The notes beneath the pieces were generated by a model that searched no databases, was not told where the DNA came from, and worked only from the letters and a program-made list of their open reading frames with translations. The translations under genes were made by a program, and so were the position numbers. Shown here in pieces: positions 1 to 6,543 of a stretch of 14,816 bases of DNA. This DNA is from Methanosarcina sp. (GTDB lineage Archaea; Halobacteriota; Methanosarcinia; Methanosarcinales; Methanosarcinaceae), in the NCBI GenBank assembly GCA_017883485.1, contig JADGNM010000017.1, positions 1 to 14,816 on the forward strand. The letters are read 5' to 3'. Positions within the stretch are counted from its first letter, which is position 1; every line of letters begins with the position of its first letter.

Positions 1-42
1 AGCAACATCAGTAAACTTTGATTTTGGTCCCCTTTTACCCAT
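1..42 (-). CDS. N-terminal fragment of a possible transposase-type protein (runs off window)
   Basis: An ATG at 42 on the minus strand opens a reading frame of exactly 14 codons to the window edge, reading MGKRGPKSKFTDVA. This basic start resembles, from memory, the N-termini of insertion-sequence proteins common in Methanosarcina genomes, but 14 residues cannot prove it. TATA-like stretches lie just upstream (about 48-58 and 62-73) and there is no clear Shine-Dalgarno motif, so a short-leader mRNA is plausible. The rest of the gene lies outside the window. It could equally be any other basic protein, or a chance ATG. Confidence 0.4.
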   Translation of the reverse strand, partial: MGKRGPKSKFTDVA

Positions 43-106
43 GTACCAATATATACTTGTCATATTATATAACTCCAATCAAATACAAATTGACGACCTG
101 TCCTTT

Positions 107-185
107 AACTCTTATAGTAAAGGTAATTTCCTGGATAAATACAAAAATTTGAGTTTTTCTATATTGGAGTTTCCAGATAAGAGTT
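107..185. repeat. Interrupted inverted repeat in the left intergenic region
   Basis: AACTCTTAT at 107-115 is the exact reverse complement of ATAAGAGTT at 177-185. Directly inside the right arm, TCCAG at 172-176 pairs with CTGGA at 131-135, so the right arm is continuous while the left arm carries a 15-nt insertion. The rest of 43-398 is very AT-rich and I see no gene in it. The repeat may be tied to the putative mobile element at the left edge or may be a structured untranslated region; its function is unknown. Confidence 0.45.
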
Positions 186-375
186 CATTTAATTTGATTT
201 TGTGTATACTATAAAGGTCTCTAAAAGATTAAAAAGATTTTCAGATAAAATAAGACAGTATCATATATAATGTAATAATAAAAATTTTAAAGTATTAAAA
301 TTAAAAAGCAATAATAATTTAAAAAATCCAAAAGGTTACAAATTCAAAGATTTGGAATTACATAATCAATAGGAA

Positions 376-445
376 ATAAAAAATAAAAAGAAATAAAACT
401 GAGGAAAATTGAGAAAAGCGAAAAGTAATCTTTTCTGCTCCTCAG
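376..445 (-). terminator. Hairpin plus U-rich terminator after the first DUF1699 gene
   Basis: On the minus strand the end of the 442-849 gene overlaps a nested hairpin. The outer stem pairs 439-445 with 399-405 (CTGAGGA with TCCTCAG, 7 bp), and an inner stem GAAAAG/CTTTTC lies inside it. The strand then runs into T-rich sequence with several T-runs between about 376 and 398. Archaeal termination depends mainly on such U-tracts, so this is a good terminator candidate. Confidence 0.6.
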
Positions 446-849
446 GCAGTAACATCTTTTCTCAGGATGTAAGCAACCATTTCGGGGTTAAGCTTACTTT
501 CCCTTGAGACCTTTTCCTCAATAGCTTCAGTGGATTTACCTTCCGTTTTCAGTTCTTTTATTTCATCAATGATTGAGGAAGGAATGCGATAGTATTCGTT
601 TATATCCTTCCTGTGACCCCAGACATCTCCTTCGATGAGCTGGATTCTCTGCATTTCAAGGAACATCTCTATGGATTTTGAGACCGTGCGCCTGTAAGAT
701 TTTGGAAGCTGTATAACTTCAATCTTCGGGCAGTTCTCAACCAGTGAAAAAATGTCCTTGTTTGAAGGCCTGAAGGCCAGATGTACTATTCTTTCGTTCG
801 GATTCAATGTAAAGATTTCTTCTCTTGAACTCACAACCCTTATTTTCAA
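442..849 (-). CDS. DUF1699 family protein (paralogue A)
   Basis: A 135-residue protein that I recognise as the DUF1699 family of Methanosarcina-type archaea; its function is unknown. The start is best placed at a TTG at 849, which gives MKIRVVSSREEI. It has a strong GGGAGG seven bases upstream, whereas the longer in-frame start near 903-906 has no ribosome binding site. Motifs shared with the paralogue at 2599-3054 are RVVxSRxEI near the N-terminus, VHLAFRPS at about 22-29, a CP pair and QLP at about 39-49, GDVxGH near 73-78, and IKELK near 95. No signal peptide, membrane helix or metal-binding cluster is visible, so it is probably a small soluble protein. The gene stands alone, with its own terminator and a long, structured spacer upstream. 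Confidence 0.75.
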   Translation of the reverse strand: MKIRVVSSREEIFTLNPNERIVHLAFRPSNKDIFSLVENCPKIEVIQLPKSYRRTVSKSIEMFLEMQRIQLIEGDVWGHRKDINEYYRIPSSIIDEIKELKTEGKSTEAIEEKVSRESKLNPEMVAYILRKDVTA

Positions 850-947
850 AGTATATCCTCCCGATCTACTTATTTTTTTCAATTGAAGTAAAAAATTCTT
901 CATCAAATATTTTACTACAATTAACAGATTTATTTAGAAAGAACTGA

Positions 948-976
948 TATTTAAATTCTTGCATTTATTTTATAAG
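948..976 (-). promoter_or_regulatory. Candidate TATA boxes for DUF1699 paralogue A
   Basis: Two TATA-like elements face the gene on the minus strand: TTATAAAA within 967-976 and TTTAAATA at 948-955. They would start transcription near 945 or 925 and give a leader of roughly 75-95 nt before the TTG start. The region is AT-rich and TTATAA is palindromic, so the assignment is weak and the same element could serve the plus strand. Confidence 0.3.
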
Positions 977-1037
977 AATTCTATCGCAAAAAACGGAAAA
1001 CAGTACGCTTCGCAGCATATTGAGTAAAGCCTGTGGA

Positions 1038-1144
1038 AAGCTCTAAGACCGCTCTCTAAAAAACGTAATGAACAAAATTGACAAAAAAACAAAATTTTGT
1101 TAGACATTACTTATTCTTCCTCATGTTAGGGCATTTTAGAGCTT
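1038..1144. repeat. Large nested inverted repeat (possible structured RNA or small non-autonomous element)
   Basis: An outer stem pairs AAGCTCTAA (1038-1046) with TTAGAGCTT (1136-1144), 9 of 9 bases. Inside it, GTAATG (1065-1070) pairs with CATTAC (1105-1110), and AACAAAATT (1071-1079) pairs with AATTTTGTT (1093-1101), separated only by a 3-nt AGA bulge on the right. A third hairpin, GAGAG/CTCTC with loop TTCGT, lies outside at 1242-1256. The 850-1381 spacer contains no credible gene. The structure could be a small RNA, a regulatory leader or a degenerate mobile-element remnant; the sequence alone does not decide. Confidence 0.5.
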
Positions 1145-1335
1145 ATAATTATGAAACTTTGAAGTGACTCAAAACTGCTGAGAGTAGGGAGGCACGAAAG
1201 AGAAGAGATATAGAAAAATCCTCTTGTCATTTAGTGTTGGTGAGAGTTCGTCTCTCGTTTAAGATTAGTTAAGAATTTTTGCGCTTAAGTACAACTTTAC
1301 AAATATCAACTAAGTCACACAACTTTTATTAGACG

Positions 1336-1350
1336 TTATAATTATTATAT
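1336..1350 (+). promoter_or_regulatory. TATA-box region for the coiled-coil gene
   Basis: TTATAATTATTATAT lies 32-46 bases before the preferred ATG at 1382. A start site about 25 bases downstream, near 1363-1368, would give a short leader that still contains the GAGG ribosome binding site at about 372-375 of that kilobase (1372-1375). This supports the ATG at 1382 over the one at 1370. Confidence 0.45.
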
Positions 1351-1381
1351 TCCAGAAACTAAGACTGTCATGAGGCCACAC

Positions 1382-2572
1382 ATGGAAGATCCTGTTATAA
1401 CAAAAATCAAAAAACAATTTGCTAAAAAAGGAAATCCGGCAAAGATTCCGCATATGAACGGAAAAAAAATTTTTGAAGCTAGATTCGAAGAAGACGGAAT
1501 CTACGTTGACAACCTGGGAAATCAGCCATTTCTCCCTTGGAAAATATTTCCCGAAGCTATTAATTGTCTGAGGGACAATGGCGGGCAGGTAAAGAAAGGA
1601 AATGCAATGGACTCCAGGCTGGGCGACTCTAATCTTGATCTGAACACAATGGAAGGTTATATTGCCAGTAAAGTTTACGGCTGCAAAGTAGGAGATAGTG
1701 TGTTTAGAAGAATAATGCCAATAGCTTCCATTCTCGCCTGGGCTGAGATTTGCGAAAACACCGGGGAGCAAATCCGTCTCCTTCAGGAAAAAGAAGAGTT
1801 TCAGGCCTTTGAAAACGGAAAGGAGTTTAGTCTGGCTCTTGACATCGGAGAAACAAAAGAAAGTTCTGAGAAGACTCCTATTTCTGGGACTTTTGACAGC
1901 AGGAATAGTGAGCTGAGAAACCTGGAAACGAAGCTTGAAAAAAGCCTTGACATTATTAAAGAGCTTGAAAATCAGCTTGCTCAGAGATATGAGGCAACAA
2001 GAATTTTTGAGAATAGAATTAAGGAAAAAGATCTGGAATTAAAAACCCTTCAGGACAAATTTAAAGCTCAACTCGTTGAAATCGAAAGATGTGAGTCCGA
2101 GCTCACAGAAAACGAAAGAGGGAGAATTAGCCTTACTGCAGAGCTTACGAAAAAGTTGGAAGACATAAGCACCCTGGAAGGAAGGCTCTCAGCAAAGGAA
2201 AAAGATCTCCAGATCCTCGCGGGAAAATATATAACAGTGGATGGAGAGATAAGAAAAGTCGAAGAAAATCTTGTCGGAAAAGAAAAGAAGATAAATAACC
2301 TGGAAGTTGCGCTTGCCACAAGTGAAGAAAAATCAAAGAAGCTTGAAAAACAACTTGCGGACTATAAAGGCGAAGAAAAGCTGGCAGTCCAGCTCAGAGA
2401 AAAAGAAGAGCTGATAAAGCAATTGAAAGGAACACTTGCAAGTAAAGAGGAGGAATTTACCAGGCTCAATGAAGAGAACAGAAAGTATAAAAGACAGCAA
2501 CAATTTGAGTCTGAAGGGTTAAAACAGATAGAAGAACAGAAGGCGTCCAAAAAATGGTGGAAACACTGGTGA
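1382..2572 (+). CDS. Hypothetical protein: N-terminal globular domain plus long coiled coil with aromatic C-terminal tail
   Basis: A 396-residue protein that I cannot assign to a named family. Residues 1-135 look globular, with the conserved-looking stretches GIYVDNLGNQPFLPW, KKGNAM and GDSVFRRI, which suggest a defined domain. After a low-complexity linker, residues from about 175 to 385 are charged heptads rich in Glu, Lys and Leu, typical of a long coiled coil. The protein ends in KKWWKHW, a basic-aromatic tail that could touch membrane or a partner. There is no signal peptide or membrane helix. The ATG at 1382 is preferred because GAGG lies six bases upstream; an ATG at 1370 would add four residues but lacks such a site. 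The gene converges on the second DUF1699 gene, with only 26 bases between the stops. T-runs just after the stop (2590-2594 and 2604-2607) may end its transcript. A structural, tethering or DNA-associated role is possible but unproven. Confidence 0.75.
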   Translation: MEDPVITKIKKQFAKKGNPAKIPHMNGKKIFEARFEEDGIYVDNLGNQPFLPWKIFPEAINCLRDNGGQVKKGNAMDSRLGDSNLDLNTMEGYIASKVYGCKVGDSVFRRIMPIASILAWAEICENTGEQIRLLQEKEEFQAFENGKEFSLALDIGETKESSEKTPISGTFDSRNSELRNLETKLEKSLDIIKELENQLAQRYEATRIFENRIKEKDLELKTLQDKFKAQLVEIERCESELTENERGRISLTAELTKKLEDISTLEGRLSAKEKDLQILAGKYITVDGEIRKVEENLVGKEKKINNLEVALATSEEKSKKLEKQLADYKGEEKLAVQLREKEELIKQLKGTLASKEEEFTRLNEENRKYKRQQQFESEGLKQIEEQKASKKWWKHW

Positions 2573-2598
2573 CCGGAAGCGAAAGCGAACTTTTTATA

Positions 2599-3054
2599 CT
2601 ATATTTTGCTCGCTCGGGGCCTTTCCGCACCTGAAGCCAGAAAAGAGCTGTTAAGCAAATGAATGACCATGTCAGGGCTGATTTTTCTTATATTTGTAAT
2701 CTCATCGATTATTTCTTCCTCAGTTCTCCCCTGAACTTTCAATTCTTTTATCTTCTCAAGCACATAAGCAGGTATTACGAAATAATTGTTGAGGTCATGC
2801 CAGTGGCCGCTCACATCTCCCTTGACCAGGTGAATGCCTGACGAGGCAAGGTACATCTTAATAAACTTAGATAGCGCATCGTAGGAAGATGCGGGAAGCT
2901 GCAGTAATTCTACCCCAGGGCAGGTTTTGACCAGGTTAAAAAGATCCCTGTCCGAAGGTCTAAAAGCAAGATGTACTGCCATCTCTTCAGTTCCCAAGCC
3001 GAGAATCTCATCCCTGCTTGTTACAACTCTAATGCGTATACTACCTAACCCCAT
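2599..3054 (-). CDS. DUF1699 family protein (paralogue B)
   Basis: A 151-residue paralogue of the 442-849 product. It shares RVVxSRxEI, VHLAFRPS, QLP, GDVxGH and IKELK in the same order, with extra residues at the C-terminus ending in ERPRASKI. The ATG at 3054 is chosen because GGGAG lies about seven bases upstream; an in-frame ATG at 3081 has no clear site. By alignment with paralogue A the conserved part starts about five residues after this ATG. No catalytic motif, membrane segment or metal cluster is visible and the function is unknown. It is transcribed towards the coiled-coil gene, their stops being 26 bases apart, so the two transcripts may overlap at their 3' ends. Confidence 0.75.
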   Translation of the reverse strand: MGLGSIRIRVVTSRDEILGLGTEEMAVHLAFRPSDRDLFNLVKTCPGVELLQLPASSYDALSKFIKMYLASSGIHLVKGDVSGHWHDLNNYFVIPAYVLEKIKELKVQGRTEEEIIDEITNIRKISPDMVIHLLNSSFLASGAERPRASKI

Positions 3055-3130
3055 TTTATGCTCCCACACATATCTAAGCACGGATCATTTATTTAATTTT
3101 TGTATTTCATTCTTTCTAATCAAATTTCAG

Positions 3131-3138
3131 TATAAATA
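3131..3138 (-). promoter_or_regulatory. Candidate TATA box for DUF1699 paralogue B
   Basis: TATTTATA on the minus strand would start transcription near 3108 and give a leader of about 50 nt to the ATG at 3054. The surrounding spacer is AT-rich, so this is only a plausible site. Confidence 0.35.
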
Positions 3139-3161
3139 ATAATTGATACTAAAAGCTAACT

Positions 3162-3169
3162 AAAAAAAA
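3162..3169 (-). terminator. U-tract after hypF
   Basis: An uninterrupted run of eight T on the minus strand lies about 90 bases beyond the hypF stop. There is no strong hairpin, but archaeal RNA polymerase can stop on U-runs alone. It also lies upstream of the promoter of the next minus-strand gene, where a terminator would be expected. Confidence 0.4.
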
Positions 3170-3259
3170 GAAACTAAATTGAGGAAATAGAGAGACAGTT
3201 TTAAATTTGTGATTTGAGTCAGTGAATATCAACTTTTTAAGGAATAGTATATAAATAAG

Positions 3260-5563
3260 TTATAAAATTTTTTCAGAATTTATTTTCAGCCCGGCAGCAA
3301 GAGCCTGTCCTAAAGAAATACATCCATCCCCGCAGGGAACCTGACGGTGGGTCAAAAACTCGAAGTCTGCCTCTCTAACAGTTCCTGCAATGCATGAGGT
3401 AATGTGATCATTGTAGGCGACCCCTCCACTCAGACCTATTTTTTCAAGGCCTCTTTTTGCAGCAAGAGAAACAGCAAGTTCCGAAATCCCTTTTGCAAGG
3501 CCATCCTCAATTGCAAAAGCCAGATCAGCAGAAGAGTATTTCCCAATAAGCTCATAAGCCCCCAGAAGAAGTTCGGTCGTATCAAGCGCAGGTAGTCCTG
3601 ATTTTTCCGCTTTTCTGAAAACTATAGGGAGGTCCACTCTATGAGTACTCTTTGTTGCGGCAGATTCCAGTTTCATGGCAGGCTCCCCTTCATAGGTTCT
3701 TGTTTCGCAGATTCCAAGCATTGCTGCCGCTGCATCCAGTACTCTGCCTGTACTGCTGCTTTGGAAAATATTTACTCCCCTTTCTAGTTGTTTCATAGCT
3801 GCCGAGAATTCTTGTCTTCCCTGCGGAAAAATAAGAGGGAGCTTTTCCAGTTCTGCCCGTTCAAGTCTCTCAAAGAGGATGCCCAGGACCATCCGTGAAG
3901 GTATTTTTGATGCAAGGTCTCCTCCGGGCATTGGCTGAGGAAATAAATGTCCAAGGCGTTCGTATCCTAGGTAAGAAGATTCAAAAAGTTCCCCTCCCCA
4001 AACTGTTCCGTCAGTGCCATATCCGACCCCATCAAGTGCAATTCCCAGTATTCTGGAGTCCAGCGGCAGGGAATTGTCAGCCATAAGCGCCACCATATGG
4101 GCATGATGATGCTGGACCGGGAGTGTGTTTTCCTTGCCCATTTTGATTGCAAAACGAGTTGTGTTGAATGCAGGGTGCAGATCGCAGCCCCAGTGGAGAG
4201 GCTCTATTCCTGTAAGCCGGGTCAGATGCTGGACAACATCGAGATGGTACCTGAAGGTTTCCAGGTGATTGGTGTTTCCAATGTACTGAGAGAGATAGGC
4301 CAGCTTTCCTTTTGCTACAGTCACCGTGGAGTTAATTTCAGCCCCTACCCCAATAGATGCCTCGATTTCGAAAGGCAACTCTATGGGTTCGGGCACGAAA
4401 CCCCTAGAGCGTCTGATAAAAGCTGCCTTTCCGTTAACAATCCGGATGACAGTATCATCGTTTCTGTTTGCGATAACTCTGTTATGCAACAGGTGAAAAT
4501 CAACAATTCCTTTAAGTTTTTCAAGCGCTTCCAGGTTTTCGACAATCATAGGTCTTCCTGGAAGGTTTGCTGAGGTCATAACATATACGGCATCAGGTAC
4601 AAGGTCGAAGAGCAGGTTTTGTGTGCCTGTGTAGGGCAGCATGACCCCTATATTGTGCAGTCCAGGTGAAACGAATTCGGCCAGGTTGAATTCTTTTAAT
4701 TTGGGGAGCACTGTAATAGGTCGGCGGCGGGACATCAGATATTCCCTACCTGTACCTTCAACTTCTGCAAAGGACTCAACAACACCGGTATTTTTTGCCA
4801 TAACTGCAAAAGGCTGCTCCGGGCGCCTCAACCGCCTTCTAAGCTCTATTACAGCCTCCTCATTCCGGGCATTACAAGCAATATGGAACCCTCCGAACCC
4901 CTTAACAGAAAGAATCGAACCCTGCTGGAGAAGCTTTGAGGCTTCTGCAATTGCCTCATAACCCTTTAGAATTACGTTTCCTTCAGGATCTGAAATCCAT
5001 ATCTCGGGCCCGCACTTCGGGCAGCAGACAGGCTGGGCATGATATCTTCGATTTAGAGGATCAGTGTACTCTGCTTCGCACTCCGGGCAGAGAGGAAAAT
5101 CTGCCATTGTTGTATTTTCCCGGTCATAAGGAAGCTTTCGGACTGTTGTATACCTGGGACCGCAGTTCGTGCAGACTGTGAAAGGATAGTGATAATACCT
5201 GGATGAAGGGTCAAAGATCTCAGATTTGCAGTCCTCACAAATAGCCGTATCCGGAGGGATTATGGAATTTTCGAAAACCCCCGATTCACTGGGTACTATA
5301 ATGAATTTTGAAGATCCAGAAACCTGGACATTTTTCGATTTAATTTCAGTAATCTTAGCAAGAGGAGGCTTTTTTTCCGGAAGTTCTTCAAGAAATTTCT
5401 CGATACTTTCCGGACTACCCTCTATAAGAATTTCCACATGGTTTCCTAAATTTTTCACGTATCCGAAAAGCCCGTGGGCTTTTGCAAGCTGGTAGATAAA
5501 GGGACGAAAACCGACACCCTGTACTGTTCCGGTTACATGAAGTAGTTTTGCTTCGTTTTGCAT
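3260..5563 (-). CDS. hypF: Carbamoyltransferase HypF ([NiFe] hydrogenase maturation)
   Basis: HypF uses carbamoyl phosphate and ATP to make carbamoyl-adenylate and passes the carbamoyl group to HypE, which supplies the cyanide ligands of [NiFe] hydrogenases. The 767 residues carry the full domain order. An acylphosphatase domain comes first (VQGVGFRPF at 14-22, with Arg20 and Asn38 in the expected places). A zinc-finger pair follows, with four CxxC motifs at Cys109/112, 131/134, 159/162 and 181/184. Next is a YrdC-like domain from about 195 to 380, then a Kae1-like domain with HHHAH near 484-488, ALDGVGYGTDG, SGGVAYND and CGDGCISLGQA. Length and motifs are those of an intact enzyme. The ATG at 5563 precedes the acylphosphatase domain at the usual distance; a stop codon blocks longer starts, and there is no strong ribosome binding site. 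It is a single-gene unit downstream of the aha terminator and is not joined to other hyp genes here. Confidence 0.95.
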   Translation of the reverse strand: MQNEAKLLHVTGTVQGVGFRPFIYQLAKAHGLFGYVKNLGNHVEILIEGSPESIEKFLEELPEKKPPLAKITEIKSKNVQVSGSSKFIIVPSESGVFENSIIPPDTAICEDCKSEIFDPSSRYYHYPFTVCTNCGPRYTTVRKLPYDRENTTMADFPLCPECEAEYTDPLNRRYHAQPVCCPKCGPEIWISDPEGNVILKGYEAIAEASKLLQQGSILSVKGFGGFHIACNARNEEAVIELRRRLRRPEQPFAVMAKNTGVVESFAEVEGTGREYLMSRRRPITVLPKLKEFNLAEFVSPGLHNIGVMLPYTGTQNLLFDLVPDAVYVMTSANLPGRPMIVENLEALEKLKGIVDFHLLHNRVIANRNDDTVIRIVNGKAAFIRRSRGFVPEPIELPFEIEASIGVGAEINSTVTVAKGKLAYLSQYIGNTNHLETFRYHLDVVQHLTRLTGIEPLHWGCDLHPAFNTTRFAIKMGKENTLPVQHHHAHMVALMADNSLPLDSRILGIALDGVGYGTDGTVWGGELFESSYLGYERLGHLFPQPMPGGDLASKIPSRMVLGILFERLERAELEKLPLIFPQGRQEFSAAMKQLERGVNIFQSSSTGRVLDAAAAMLGICETRTYEGEPAMKLESAATKSTHRVDLPIVFRKAEKSGLPALDTTELLLGAYELIGKYSSADLAFAIEDGLAKGISELAVSLAAKRGLEKIGLSGGVAYNDHITSCIAGTVREADFEFLTHRQVPCGDGCISLGQALAAGLKINSEKIL

Positions 5564-5600
5564 ATTAATTAGGTTGATGCATATCGTTAAAATAGCTTTC

Positions 5601-5610
5601 TAATATTAAA
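5601..5610 (-). promoter_or_regulatory. Candidate TATA box for hypF
   Basis: TTTAATATTA on the minus strand lies about 40 bases before the hypF ATG, which predicts a start site near 5578 and a leader of about 15 nt. It lies downstream of the aha terminator, consistent with separate transcription of hypF. Confidence 0.4.
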
Positions 5611-5684
5611 AGCGAGAGAACTAAAAAGACTTGGGACCATCGAATAAGAGTTAAAGACTGGACCCGAAAGGGATAGCATCAGCT

Positions 5685-5739
5685 AAAAAAAACAAAAACC
5701 GTGACTGGACTCAGCTAACAATATTGATCTTAAGTCCAG
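5685..5739 (-). terminator. Terminator of the aha operon (hairpin plus U-tract overlapping the ahaG stop)
   Basis: CTGGACT at 733-739 of this kilobase (5733-5739) pairs with AGTCCAG at 5705-5711 across a 21-nt loop that includes the ahaG stop codon. The minus strand then runs into a T-rich tract (T5 G T8) at 5685-5698. A second small hairpin, CCC/GGG with loop TTTC, follows at 5663-5672. Hairpin plus U-run at the end of the last gene makes this the operon terminator. Confidence 0.7.
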
Positions 5740-5906
5740 CTCATAAAATTTGGTGAGATTGTTTTTATGATTAGAAGAAACCCAAAAATCATCATTAAAA
5801 GGGAAATCCGCCAGGCTGCCTGAAGTAGGCGGGCCTGGTTTTGGGGTTCCCATAACTTAAGTACTGCTCTTTCAACCAGATTTGGTCGATCGTCGCACGC
5901 TGCCAT
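5730..5906 (-). CDS. ahaG: A1Ao ATP synthase small subunit AhaG
   Basis: A 58-residue protein starting MAACDDRPNLVERAVLKLWE at the ATG at 5906, six bases after the ahaD stop. Residues 1-31 are polar and charged. Residues about 33-50 form one hydrophobic segment (LLMMIFGFLLII), so it is probably a single-span membrane protein with a Cys at position 4. Its position as the last gene after ahaD matches ahaG in Methanosarcina aha operons. Its role in the complex is not established as far as I know; an assembly or membrane-anchoring role would be a guess. There is no good ribosome binding site, so translation may depend on ribosomes finishing ahaD. The operon terminator hairpin begins in its last codons. 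Confidence 0.75.
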   Translation of the reverse strand: MAACDDRPNLVERAVLKLWEPQNQARLLQAAWRISLLMMIFGFLLIIKTISPNFMSWT

Positions 5907-5912
5907 AAGAAA

Positions 5913-6539
5913 TTAAGTTTTCATTCTTGCCTTGACTCTTTTCAGCCTGAAAGTGTTTTCCCTCTCCATCTCTTCAAGGACGAAACGGATGTATTTCATG
6001 GTTGCAATTTGCTCGGGAATGATCTTGAATTCGAGAGCATTAACACGCCTCTTGGTCTTCTCAATTTCATTAAGGAGCCTTTTCATTGTAGTTTCCAGTT
6101 CTGCTGCCGTGATAATTTTTTCGACCAGATCCTCGTAGGCATCGGCAGTTTCATCGATGTACGAATTAGTTCCGATGATGCCGTAACCCCTTTCAATTAG
6201 GGTCTTTTTGACGCCTGTAGAGCTAATCTTTGGCACCACGACACCCATAATATTTTTCCCCGAAAGACGGATTTCTGGGGACTCCTTAGCTGTGAAAGCT
6301 GTTGACCTGACGGCAACCATTCCGTTCACGGCAGAGGCGAGATTGATTTTTACTTCAGCTCTTAAGAAGGCAGCGTCCAGCTCGGTTCTGACGTTCCTTG
6401 CCTGGTTCAGGATCTTAAAGAACTCAATAATAAGACCGTCTCTTTTCATCTTAAGGAGCTTGTGCCCACGTTCAGACAGCTTGATTCTTATCTTGAGCTG
6501 GATCAGCTCCGACCGAGTTGGTTTTACGTCCACAACCAT
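5913..6539 (-). CDS. ahaD: A1Ao ATP synthase subunit D (central stalk)
   Basis: A 208-residue central-axle subunit that rotates inside the A3B3 hexamer and links catalysis to the c-ring. The N-terminus MVVDVKPTRSELIQLK and the long helical regions at both ends, which form the antiparallel coiled coil, are typical of the family. The ATG at 6539 is chosen over an in-frame ATG at 6641. It lies four bases after the ahaB stop, follows an AAAGGCG ribosome binding site, and begins where family members begin; the longer frame would only read through ahaB codons. Length is normal. It sits between ahaB and ahaG. Confidence 0.95.
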   Translation of the reverse strand: MVVDVKPTRSELIQLKIRIKLSERGHKLLKMKRDGLIIEFFKILNQARNVRTELDAAFLRAEVKINLASAVNGMVAVRSTAFTAKESPEIRLSGKNIMGVVVPKISSTGVKKTLIERGYGIIGTNSYIDETADAYEDLVEKIITAAELETTMKRLLNEIEKTKRRVNALEFKIIPEQIATMKYIRFVLEEMERENTFRLKRVKARMKT

Positions 6540-6543
6540 GACA

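Noticed and set aside
1310..1771. 153-codon minus-strand open frame opposite the coiled-coil gene
   Set aside because: It is a mirror of the real gene, has no family resemblance, and runs across the TATA box and start region of the coiled-coil gene.
4097..4573. 158-codon plus-strand open frame opposite hypF
   Set aside because: Antisense to conserved HypF motifs, with no ribosome binding site or recognisable domain.
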